From contig OZ025209.1 in NCBI GenBank assembly GCA_964019055.1, positions 14,421,867 to 14,485,866 of the forward strand: 64,000 bases of DNA, given 5' to 3'. The stretch is from Anthopleura xanthogrammica. Taxonomy: Eukaryota; Cnidaria; Anthozoa; Actiniaria; Actiniidae. The notes beneath the pieces are model-generated. The model was not told where the DNA came from and did not search any database. It saw only the letters and a list, made by a program, of their open reading frames with translations. This document shows positions 46,201-57,300 of this stretch, in pieces (position 1 is the stretch's first letter; each line of letters starts with the position of its first letter). The position numbers and the translations under genes are program-made.

Positions 46201-47135
46201 AAAGCATGGACTATAGCCCATGGTTTTGATAGATTTTGACCCATTTTCACACCTTTTTGGATGATACGAATAATTTATGAAGGGTGAAAAATACGTCATT
46301 TTTGGCCATTTTCGAACAAAAAGCATGGACTATAGCCCATGGTTTAGATCGATTTTGACCCATTTTCACACCTTTTGGGATGATATGGATAATTTATGAA
46401 GGGTTAAAAATACGTCATTTTCGGCCATTTTCGAAAAAAAGGCATGGACTATAGCCCATGGTTTTGATCGATTTTGACCCATTTTCACACCTTTTGGGAT
46501 GATATGGATAATTTATGAAGGGTGAAAAATAGGTCATTTTCGGCCATTTTCGAACAAAAAGCATGGAATATAGCCCATGGTTTAGATCGATTTTGACCCA
46601 TTTTCACACCTTTTTGGATGATACGAATAATTTATGAAGGGTGGAAAATACGTCATTTTTGGCCATTTTCGAACAAAAAGCATGGAATATAGCCCATGGT
46701 TTAGATCGATTTTGACCCATTTTCACACCTTTTTGGATGATACGAATAATTTATGAAGGGTGAAAAATACGTCATTTTTGGCCATTTTCGAACAAAAAGC
46801 ATGGACTATAGCCCATGGTTTAGATCGATTTTGACCCATTTTCACACCTTTTTGGATGATACGAATAATTTATGAAGGGTGAAAAATACGTCATTTTTGG
46901 CCATTTTCGAACAAAAAGCATGGACTATAGCCCATGGTTTAGATCGATTTTGACCCATTTTCACACCTTTTGGGATGATATGGATAATTTATGAAGGGTG
47001 AAAAATACGTCATTTTTGGCCATTTTCGAACAAAAAGCATGGACTATAGCCCATGGTTTAGATCGATTTTGACCCATTTTGACACCTTTTGGGATGATAT
47101 GAATAATTTAGGAGGGGTGTAAAATAGGTCATTTT
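40258..47135. repeat. 119-bp satellite array with a 16-monomer higher-order repeat
   Basis: About 57-58 head-to-tail monomers of 119 bp, with fixed words TAGCCCATGGTTTTGATCGA, TTTTCACACCTTTT, GGATAATTTATGAAGGGT and CATTTTCGAACAAAAAGCAT. Variant bases recur at exactly 1,904 bp (16 x 119): GGTTTAGATC at 42890 and 44794, ACTTTAGCCC at 43711 and 45615, ATTTTGACACC at 43387 and 45291, and the TATAACCCATGG variants. A higher-order unit therefore spans about 41.2-46.0 kb in roughly 2.5 copies, while the two ends hold more irregular monomers. All frames are closed. Confidence 0.96.
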
Positions 47136-47156
47136 TTGGCTCTTTTTCGAACAAGA

Positions 47157-47410
47157 TGTTTCTTTTTTTGGATCAAATCATGAAGCCATATAAGAATGGT
47201 ATCCTTCTCTCCTTATCTTGTTTTTTTTATGGGGATCAAAATATGAAGTCATTTATCCAGGGTACCCTTCTCTTCTTGTTTTGGGTATTGGGGATCAAAA
47301 TATGAAGCCGTGTCAGCAGGGCAATTTTCTTTTCTTTTCCTTGTTATTTGGGATCGTAATGTCAAGTTATATAACAAGGGTTATGTAGGGGGAAAGCATG
47401 GAAGTTAGGT
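47157..47410. repeat. degenerate 59-bp repeats flanking the satellite
   Basis: Four loose copies of a unit starting GGGGATCAAAATATGAAG, spaced about 64, 58 and 59 bases, each followed by a pyrimidine-rich CTTCTCTTCTTGTTTT block. A further diverged satellite-like stretch (GCATGGAAGTTAGGTCATGG) starts near 47396. Confidence 0.7.
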
Positions 47411-47730
47411 CATGGTTTTGATTGATTTTGGACCATTTTTTAAAACTTTAAAAAAAATATGCATTATTAATGAAGAAAAAAGTTAGATCAATTTTGGCGG
47501 TTTTCAGCTTTTTGGGTTTTTTTGTCCTTGGTTGTTGTCGATTTTGGGGTAATTTTTGCACCTTTTAAGAAAAGTCAATTATTTTTGATGTATGCAAAAT
47601 GGTCGTTTTCGTTATCTTTGATCCGGGACCCCTGTTTACGCTTTTGCATAATATTCCTCACGAAATTACACCACATGCATGGAGAAATACAAGATCTGGT
47701 GGATCTGCATGCTTTCTTGCTTTCTCAAAT

Positions 47731-47868
47731 CTATAGACCCCTTGTAGCACTTAGGGATGCAGCTCAATTTGAAGGGCAAAACAATGGGTTCCAATTCTCA
47801 GGAGATTGAATTTTTTTTGTTTTCCCCTCCAAATTGAGCTGCTCTTACGTCAGGCGCAAGTGTCTATA
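47731..47868. mobile_element. MITE family C, copy
   Basis: Ends CTATAGACCCCTTGTAGCAC and GCGCAAGTGTCTATA. The arms CAGCTCAATTTGAAGGGCAA and CCCCTCCAAATTGAGCTG pair. A 95-codon plus frame (47522-47809) overlaps it and is not supported as a gene. Confidence 0.8.
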
Positions 47869-49050
47869 TCGTCATATGCGTGATATGATATCGATGAATG
47901 GCGCCCCCTTGACAATCCTCAAGATGGATTCAAAGCACGGATAAGTAATGCAGCTTTGCATGCGGGCGAAAAATTCATTGATGGTGTAAGATAAAGTATC
48001 CGACACGCAACTAGTTATTGCCTATGGTCCCATCTCTCCCCACACGGTGGTATATCTCGGTTATTATCGACAAAATATTATCCTGTACTACATGAAAATG
48101 AGGTTTTTCTACAGGTTTATTAGATAAATTGTTATCACTAGTCATCATTCTTAAATGTTTCCGTGATTGATTGAAGTTATCTATACATGAATATCCTGAA
48201 ATGTCTTACTAATCCAAAAAATATCTTCCTTTTAGTTCACTAAAATAGAATGAAAATTGAAAGAATAAAAATGGCTATCCATTTTTCTCATCCATAAAAT
48301 TTTACCGTTGTATTATTAAATCCTAACATTGAAACGTAAATGATTAAAATCAAATTTTTTATTAAACTATTCCATAAAAAGACACATAGGAAATGGAGTT
48401 CAACCAAGGACTGTTAAATAGTTAATTTTAATCTGAAAAAAATACTAGACTTCACAAAAAGATAAGTCGGTTTGTTTTGATCTTTTCGATTCAGCTAATT
48501 AAGTGTTGGTAGGAAAAAGATTCGACGCTAGAGGTTTAATAGAATTAATTAAAAAAATCGCCCTAGAGCATTAAAGTGTCCGATCACTGTAGATGCCAAT
48601 GTAATCTGTTTTTATACATGAAGTTTCTATAAAAAAAATCATGTAATTGAGATGGGATTCCTTTTGGTTTCCGAAGAGTAACTATTCCGGTACCGACAGC
48701 TTTGAAGAAAGAATTTCAAAGGCTTTAATTACTTTATTTGAGTGCTTTATGTTTTATGGGGAAGTCTAATAAAATGACCACCAGAAATATACATGTTCGC
48801 TGCCAGCCAAATGATAGCGGAAGCCTTGATCCTTTGACCCATTGATTAAGATATTTTTAATAAGTCTACAGGGCGACTAGAATTGCTTTCCTTGGAATGA
48901 TATTATTTTGAGATTAGAGTATAGTTTGATTTTAGTAAACATATTTGTGTATCAGTAAAAAGGAAAAGTTATCAATTCAAAAAAAAAATTTATGTACATC
49001 AATCGTAGTACATATGAAGACTTGCATAAGTGACACATCCCTTTTTGAGC
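47869..49050. other. intergenic AT-rich, nothing recognised
   Basis: No open frame of note, repeat structure or RNA gene seen on either strand. Confidence 0.45.
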
Positions 49051-49189
49051 TATAGACCCCTTGCACGTGAGGTGAGAGCAGCTCAATTTGGAGGGCAAAA
49101 CAAGAGAATTTCAATCTCCTGAGAATTGGAACCTATTGTTTTGCCCTCCAAATTGAGCTACATTCCGACGTGCTGCAAGGGGTTATAGT
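49051..49189. mobile_element. MITE family C, complete copy
   Basis: Ends TATAGACCCCTTGCACGTG and CGTGCTGCAAGGGGTTATAG. The inner arms AGCTCAATTTGGAGGGCAAA and TTTGCCCTCCAAATTGAGCT are perfect complements. Related partial copies are at 23722 and 47731, and a lone end lies at 54596. Confidence 0.88.
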
Positions 49190-49903
49190 AAAAAAAATAG
49201 AAAAAATAAATGAATTAAAAAATTGATAGGTAGGACGCGAGGAACACGTAGCATCCTTAAAAGTGTATATGTGTGTGTACGCGGGCGGGTGGGTGGGGGG
49301 AATAAGAAAACGTTGGCAGAGTAGTGTGACTTGGGAAGGGGGGGGGGGGTCTATAGCCCTTCCAGCCACCCAATCTTCTCGGTCACTGGAAGAATAAGGT
49401 CGCTGTAGGAGCGGGTAATCATAATGAGAATCCGAGGGATGGTGTCAGCGCTATATGCACGGAATTTGATATGCATACTAGTAGCCGCAGACTGGATTAA
49501 CCATAGTAAGACCACGAGTACAGCAATATCCTGGGTAATAATAGCAAGTATCCGCAAATCGTTAGCCGTGCGTGCAGTATTTGATGGTTGGAATCCGGCG
49601 CGGAATGATCAAATGAGACCAAGAGACCCACACGGCCAGTAAGAACTTAAGGAAGACCCTGGGTGATCTTCTCTAAAACCACCTTAACTGAAAAATAAAT
49701 CATTCCAGGAGAAATAAAATTGGTCATTATTATTCCAATAGTTGAAAAGCACTGCAGTGACGCATGCGCGGGATTGACCCACAGGGACTCGCTGGATGGC
49801 TACAGTAAATCCTATAGAGGCTCGTGATTATCACTTAATAAAATATTTAGCCTAGAAATTGAGTAAAACAGGGTAACAGTAACACAAGGTGTTCAGCACA
49901 TGA

Positions 49904-50338
49904 GCCCAGCAACATCGATTCAGGTGCTGATCATGTACACTAAGACAAACAAGGACCTCCCTCTCTCCCTCTCTCCCTCTCTCCCTCTCTCCCTCTCTCC
50001 CTCTCTCCCTCTCTCCCTCTCTCCCTCTCTCCCTCTCTCCCTCTCTCCCTCTCTCCCTCTCTCCCTCTCTCCCTCTCTCCCTCTCTCCCTCTCTCCCTCT
50101 CTCCCTCCCTCCCTCGGGGAAACAAGACAAGAGTTTGATTTGGCACTGCTTTTTTAATTGATCTTTTCTACAGATCATTTATATTCTCAGCAACATCGAT
50201 TCAGGTCCTGATCATGTACACTTAGGACAAACAAGGACCTCCCTCCCTCCCTCCCTCCCTCCCTCAGGGAAACAAGACAAGAGTTTGTTCTAGCACTGCT
50301 TTTTTTATTGATCTCTTCTACAGATCATTCATATTCTC
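49904..50338. repeat. tandem duplication with a (CTCTCTCC)n microsatellite
   Basis: A segment CAGCAACATCGATTCAGGT...ACAAGGACCTCCCT, then CCCTC repeats, then GGGAAACAAGACAAGAGTTT...CTACAGATCATTTATATTCT occurs twice, at 49907-50188 and 50190-50338. Copy 1 carries about 145 bases of CCCTCTCT repeat and copy 2 only a short CCCTC run. The Leu-Ser-Pro and Arg-Glu-Gly frames are artefacts. Confidence 0.9.
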
Positions 50339-50908
50339 ATTCCTATACAAGTACATTTTAGTTCAGTTTTATCGATCATTTATTCTACTAGGTTCTTAGG
50401 TATGGCTTCACTAACTGAATTACGCTCCTCTAAAGTAGATTACATTGCTTTGACGATTCCTGAAATAAAGTCAAATATATAAATTTAGTTTTACGATGCA
50501 TTTTGGGTATCATTAATCGTGAGCTTGAAATAACTGCCCAGGTAAAATTCTACACAGATGGATGACAAAAATAGCAAGGACTAAAATATATATTAGTGCC
50601 TAATGGACCTAAGTTAATGAATAGATGATCCCTTTCTAGAAACTGCCAAAATTCCTTGCAACTGGTTTGCAGTTTCATTTGGCTAAAAAGTATAATTATC
50701 CAAGGTAATGTCCGTTTACTAAAGATTGCCTGCTTAACAGAGGTGACCGCTATATACAATTTCGTTTTATATTTAATATGGGGAAAAAATTTCGAGGTAG
50801 TGTCACTTTAATAAAATCAAGGTGTCTTCTTAATAGTGTCACAGTATTTCATTAGGGTGTCTGGGCGATGATATTTTTATTACGCTGAAGTTTACTCGTT
50901 AGTAAAAA
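50339..50908. other. intergenic, no gene seen
   Basis: The 69-codon minus frame at 50550-50759 shows no motif or exon context. Confidence 0.35.
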
Positions 50909-51218
50909 AAAAGAACTAGCCAATTCAGAGACAATTTTTTTCGTAGCTCGTCTCTTCCTGACTTCACACCATTTGCTTGATAAACAACTTTTTACCCGAG
51001 CCACGAAAATCAATCTCCGCAAAAGTTCCGTTTTGTGGAAAATTTTCATTTTGACAAAGAATGGAAAAAGAAATAGCCAATTAGACATTTTTTTTCGTAG
51101 CTCGTCTCTTCCTGACTTCACACCATTTTCTTCAGTGATAACCAACTTTTTACCCGAGCCACGAAAATCAATCTCCGCAAAAGTTCCGTTTCGTGGAAAA
51201 TTTTTATTTTGACAGACA
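50909..51218. repeat. direct duplication of about 155 bp
   Basis: Two adjacent copies share TTTTTTTCGTAGCTCGTCTC, TTCCTGACTTCACACCATTT, CTTTTTACCCGAGCCACGAA and CAATCTCCGCAAAAGTTCCG. The 134-codon minus frame crosses both copies and owes its length to the duplication. Confidence 0.9.
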
Positions 51219-52201
51219 ATGCCTTTCGCACCTCTACTCGGAATTTCCTGGATCAATATGACAGGGATGGCGTCAACACAGCTAATTATTTTTTATTCAT
51301 TGTCTTAATATCATTTTGATATGGGATAATAACTGTGTTTAGAGGGACTGAACAACAAATCGTGTTTATTATCAGGAAAGGACTTTAAAAATGACGAAGT
51401 TGCAGTCAGGTGTCATGTCCAAGTCGAAGATACACTTTTGTCTTTTTTATGAAGATCAGGGCAAGATTTCTGTTTATACATTAGGCTCAGTATACCATAA
51501 ATTATTTTTTAGAAACATCTGTGGTCGCGTTAGAGCTGCATAAGGTGTGTCGTTGCTTAGTTGTTTAAGTTTATTTTAAGCGGTAAAATAAAAAGTAGAT
51601 AAAGGAAAAAATAGGACTGGAAAATGGATAGCAAGACAACAAAATGGCGGATTCAAGAATCCATTCTTTATCGAGTGAGTTACAGTGAGAGCAGTCGAAC
51701 CGTGAGCACCTTGAGATTTTTTCATACTTTTTTTCTCCTTTATCCCTTGTGTGAATCGACTGGAAATATGATTTATTTTGAACGATACGATTATTTGAGT
51801 TCAGTGCTTCATTTTCAGAAGGTTTGAAGCAGTAGAAAATAAAAAACATAAAAATATCAAGTGTTCATGGTTCGAGTGTCCTCACTGTAAACTAAACTAG
51901 AGTATTTGTTGCAAAACACTGAAATCATCTCATTCCTATTCCAGACATGTCCCACGGCTCGAGTTGTTGAGTTTATAACTCATATTTAGACAGCATGGTG
52001 AAGTAGCTACTCTAACGCGGTCTCGACGGACACGACTAGTCATGCCATGGCGAAGGTCTAGTCTATTTTAGGAAAGCCGGGGGGGGGGGGAATATTTCTT
52101 CATTTATTTTACTAATTTTGAAGTTCTTTGGCCAGAGAAAATCAAGTTGTACTTCGTTTGGAATAAGCAAACAAACAAACAAACAAACCAAAGTCAATCT
52201 T
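51219..52201. other. intergenic, no gene seen
   Basis: Overlapping plus and minus frames at 51571-51849 have no recognisable features. A G-run at 52078-52090 and an AAAC repeat near 52170 are present. Confidence 0.35.
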
Positions 52202-53000
52202 ATTCAAACACCGAAACAAACTCTAGGCTGATCAGGGCACGGCTAACTCACAGATCGAACCATGAAACAACCTCTAGGCTGATCTAAGTCAGGGCACGGC
52301 TAAATCACAGATCAAACCATGAAACAACCTCTAGGCTGATCAAAGTCAGGGCACGGCTAACTCACAGATCAAACCATGAAACAACCTCTAAGCTGATCAA
52401 AGTCAGGGCACGGCTAACTCACAGATCAAACCATGAATTAACCTCTAGGCTGATCAAAGTCAGGGCACGGCTAACTCACAGATCGAACCATGAAACAACC
52501 TCTAAGCTGATCAAAGTCAGGGCACGGCTAACTCACAGATCAAACCATGAATTAACCTCTAGGCTGATCAAAGTCAGGGCACGGCTAACTCACAGATCAA
52601 ACCATGAAACAACCTCTAAGCTGATCAAAGTCAGGGCACGGCTAACTCACAGATCAAACCATGAATTAACCTCTAGGCTGATCAAAGTCAGGGCACGGCT
52701 AACTCACAGATCGAACCATAAAACAACCTCTAGGCTGATCAAAGTCAGGGTATGGCTAACTCACAGATCAAACCATGAAACAACCTCTAGGCTGATCAAA
52801 GTCAGGGCACGGCTAACTCACAGATCAAACCATGAAACAACCTCTGGGCTAATCTAAGTCAGGGCACGGCTAACTCACAGATCGAACCATGAAACAACCT
52901 CTAGGCTGATCAAAGTCAGGGCACGGCTAACTCACAGATCAAACCATGAAACAACCTCTGGGTTGATCAAAGTCAGGGCACGGCTAACTCACAGATTGAA
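52202..53000 (-). repeat. 57-bp tandem array derived from a SINE tail
   Basis: About 14 copies of a 57-bp unit (CCATGAAACAACCTCTAGGC, TGATCAAAGTCAGGGCACGG, CTAACTCACAGATCAAA). In reverse complement this is the tail unit of the SINEs at 3832-4020, 4753-5020 and 53995-54240, where it occurs once or twice. Alternation of GAAACAACC and GAATTAACC units suggests amplification of a two-unit block in part of the array. Confidence 0.9.
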
Positions 53001-53994
53001 TTAGAATTTCGCGTGTCAGGTGTTACAGCTAAGAATAAACCTGAGAATCTGCACTAGAGTCTCTAAGTAAACAACTTAATGAATTTATGGACGTGCTTAA
53101 AATCCCACTGACTTACTGTCCTAGAGTAGTATACCATTGTCTTGTATCGCCCACAAATTTCGTGAGGGTTCTCGCGGCTTTTGGTGGAAAACATACATTA
53201 TTATACTTGAATAGGCAAAAAAAAATCAACAGCACTAAAAAGATTTTAAATTTTAATTAAACAAACCACGAATAGCTAAATCGTTTTTAGGTTTTTTCTA
53301 ATCCTCTATATTTATTTTACGCTGTTCATACATATTGTCTAAATGTGTATTCAGGATTTTTGATTGTCACACTGAGAATTTTCCCATCCGTTTTAACCAA
53401 ATTGCGTTATTTTGAATGCCGAGGTTAATGTGTTAAGCAAATCTTCATTAACCAGCCGTGGAGTTAGAGCCAGGCGTGGGTGTTTATGGAACATGTGAAA
53501 CCACAGTCTTAGGGACTATCAAAGGCTTTTTCACAGATTAGCCTGATATTCACTTTCAAGTCTTTCTATCACTATATACATTATCGATATATTCCAAGAT
53601 TAACCGGAGATTAACAGGAACTTCTTTGTGACGATTGATCAAAACAAATTGAAGTTTTCCACAGCACGTAGATATTTTAACCACGGAGACTATTCGTCTG
53701 TCGTTAGTCTAGACTAAAAAGCGTGCAAGGCTCTTCCCGGACAATAGGGGCTCAAAATCATGGAATTTTTTTTGTAGATCAGTGTTTCAAGCTTTTAAGT
53801 CTTAAAGAAAACATTGGATTGTAAATTCCTTTCTAAGATCATTTATTTATCCGTTTAGAAGGTTTAGGGATGATTTATTCTTTTGTAAAACCTTAAGCTT
53901 TGGCTAGGTAATTTTCAAATCCTGTATAAAGAGCTTGTGGCAATATGACCGCCATCTTGAAATTTGTATTTTGTAGCTCTTTACAGGATCCTAA
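53001..53994. other. intergenic, nothing recognised
   Basis: AT-rich. TTTATT at about 53876-53881 reads AATAAA on the minus strand and could serve the ShK-like gene, 445 bases past its stop and beyond the SINE. Confidence 0.35.
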
Positions 53995-54240
53995 ACTATG
54001 GGAATCCAGGGTGTGATAGCGACAGAGCACTTGCCTTTCACCTTTGGGGTCCTAGGTTCAATTCCTGAACTCACCAATATAGTTTGTTAACTCTCTCCCT
54101 TGATTCGAGGTTTTTTCTCCCGGTTCTCCGGTTTTACCCCCTCCGCAAAACCTAACACGCTAAATTCCAGTTCGATCTGTGAGTTAGCTATGCCCTGACT
54201 TTGATCAGCCTAGATGTTTAGTTGTTTCAGGGTTCGTTAA
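53995..54240 (+). mobile_element. tRNA-derived SINE, complete
   Basis: Head with an A-box-like GTGATAGCGACAGAGCACT, then the B box GGTTCAATTCC, the core TTAACTCTCTCCCTTGATTC, TCTCCGGTTTTACCCCCTCC and GCAAAACCTAACACGC, then one tail unit GATCTGTGAGTTAGC...TTTCAGGGTT. It lies just 3' of the ShK-like gene, on the opposite strand. Confidence 0.85.
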
Positions 54241-54325
54241 AATTTAGAAGGCACAACTAGAACGTTTTCACAAATCCCCCCTAAGTTGTTACCTGTGATT
54301 CTTAAGCGACGAAGAGATCGAGCGC

Positions 54326-57300
54326 TCAGCACTCGTGGCATGTGAATCTACAGACATCAGTGATGAAGGCATGGCTTCTATGGTTGGCGTTACTGCAGAT
54401 CGTTACACTTCCAGGGCGACGACACAGGTATGGGAATTTGTCGTAGCAAGCTGCAATAAAATAAGAGAAAACATAATGCATTAGTCATTGTAGCGGGTTA
54501 GACACCGTCGATTTGGAGGCCATCCTCGATATTTTTCACCCCAAGAGCTACTCATTTCTAGTTTCTCTACAGCTGTTGGCATGGTAACCAGATCCGTATA
54601 GACCCCTTGTAGTAATGTTTTTCTATTTCAGACCATGTGTCATTCTCTTGAGAATAATATTCTTTGTTTGAGTTGTATCCATATTCATGTGTCTTCTCAT
54701 GCACAACCGTTAAACAAAGAAATGATACTCTAGGGAATGACACGTAGTCTGAAATGGGAAAACATTATGCCTAAGTGGATCTGGTATTTCGAATAATAGC
54801 AACTAGAGCTCTAAAAAAATAATTGACAAAAACCTTTTTCAATCAATAATGAATAAGAAAACATTACAGCTGTGCTGTCAGACACTTTACTGACGAAGAC
54901 AATCGTCTCCTATGTCCGTTAAGAAAGCTTAATTAGTTTACCTGTGGAGTCCAATTTATGCCTAATGTTGCTGTCTTAAAGGGGCACTTGCAATTGGATG
55001 AAAATCGATGAAAATTGGAAATGACTTCAGGGGCGGATCCAGGATTTTACAAAGGGGGGTGCCTAACTCTAGAAAAATATTAAAAGGATAGGTCTAGGGT
55101 TGCGGACAACTCTTTAGGTCCAGGCAATGCAAAATTCATATCATACATTTATTATCTGTAAAAATTACTCGATATCTCTGACACCTCTAGTATATTACAG
55201 ACTTTCCCCCAGCCCTTGAATGTCTGTAAGATAGAGGTTCCACTGTACGTGCAACTATTTTTACTGTTTTAAGCCCTGCAAAGAGGGGGGTGGCTAGCCA
55301 CCCAATCCACCCCCCCTGGATCCGCCCCTGGACTTGAAACTTGGTTAAACTTATCTATATGGCTCCAATAGTAGCCAAGCAATATATTTTCTTAGTCAAA
55401 AGTGGCGGAAAAAATTATCAATTGCTGTAGCATTTAAATTGTGAGTAAATGACGTCATTTACTCAACCCTATGGTTTTTTTTTAGCTTTTAACCCAAAAT
55501 TTCTCAACTGCAAGCGGCTCCCGAGCTAAATTTTTTTGCCAATCTGGTTCTTTAATCATTTATACGGCTTATATATCACAACAGTTCAATCTAGGTTACT
55601 TTTTAATGACTTTAATGACTTGGCAATTCCTTAGACAAAGTGATAGCTAAGTTAACAAGATCTCTTTAAGAGGCAGCACTTAGTAAGTCTTAGTAAAAGA
55701 GGCGCTGCATGAAATATCAGAGACACAACAGCATTTCGCTTCACTGATATCTTGATCTGTTCTGAGTTTTAATGACGTTTGAACTGATGTTGGTGATTTG
55801 TTAGGGTGGTATACATTAGAAAACTTATTGAAGTCCCTGAAAGCAATTATCAATCGATTTTACGTTGATCAGTAGGGGATGGGTGTTAGAATCGGCTTGT
55901 ATTTTTTGTTGTTCTTTAAGTCTTGATTAAGAGATTTCTTTCATCAAGAAGGTAGTTGTTAATAAGTTTGCCATTACTACGACAAAAGAATGAGTTGAAA
56001 TATTGACTGAAAATTAATAGGCAACCCTAGTTTCAATTAACACTCAATTTGGCCTCGAGAAAGAAATCTAACCTTAGACTAAACTTACAAAGTGCATGAA
56101 AGTTAAGTTAATATCGTACGAACAACTATAATTGTAATCTCCAAAGCTCTGAAATAAAAGACCTAAAAGAGACGCTTGCAAGGTGCAGAAAACTAGAAAA
56201 CTTATACATTTCTGTTCAAGCAGTCCGTCTATCATAATCTCTAATCGTAGCAAGGCAGTAACCACAAAGATCGCTAAGAGTTCTATTGTCTGCCGATAAA
56301 CTTCATATTATTAAGAGCGGACCGTGTGGTTTGGACAAAGATGTCGACTGATTCTATGAACAAAGATAATAATAGCAGGTTAAAAGTTTCTTCGTTCGTT
56401 TCTCATCTGTAATTCAGAACGACAATCTAGATTATAGAATTTAAGGGGGGCCACATTTCACTAGGAAAAAAAATATGGAAGTGAAAAAATAATCCTGTTT
56501 GACGTCCCTTTTCAATTTTCCTTTTTGTGTATTGTGTTAAGAAATAGATTAAAAAAGGGAGGAAAAGCATTTAGAAAACTAGAGGAGGTTTTTGAAATTG
56601 AAAATTAAAAGTAAAAAACAAATGACGAAAGAAAAAAAATCGAAAGGATAAAAAGTGTAGTCAGGAAGGAAGGAAGTATCGGCCATTGTTAAAAGCTTTT
56701 TGGTTTAAAGCTGTTATGATTTTTATACAAAGAACATTTATGTAAAAATTTGTAGCAAAATTAGTGGCAGATAACATGCTAGGAAGTAAGGCCTTTCTCT
56801 GCATGTGAATCGAGGAGAGGCGGGGGCGTGTTTGTACATGATTATTTGGTCATTTCATGTTGCGAAAAGCGAGCCGAATATTTTATTATACAACTTTTTC
56901 TGCTTCCGGCTTATAATTCTTAACAAATACCTTGACATAATTTCTTTCAATGCTTGATGTACTTATTATAATCATAACAAAATTCTTGCTAAATTAAAAG
57001 AGACTTGAGAATTGAAGAAAAGTAATGAATTTCTTGCAGGAAGGATTGTAATTTGGATTCCAAAATATAAAATATTTTGATACCAGAAATCTCTCCATAA
57101 AGAAAAAATGAAATTGTCCTTCAAAGTTATTGAGACGTCGAAGTGTTTTTCTTAATAAACAGGAAATGTATATTGTAAGTTCGAAAAGATAGAAGATAGC
57201 ATTATTGATATCGTTTTCGCGGAAAAACCGACGAGAAAAATTCCTTTTTATTAGGGTATGCATGTATATGTAATACATACACAGCAATTATAATCAACGA

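Noticed and set aside
40258..47135. CRISPR-like or coding interpretation of the 119-bp repeats
   Set aside because: No unique spacers between repeats, no cas genes, eukaryotic context; it is a head-to-tail satellite with stops in all frames.
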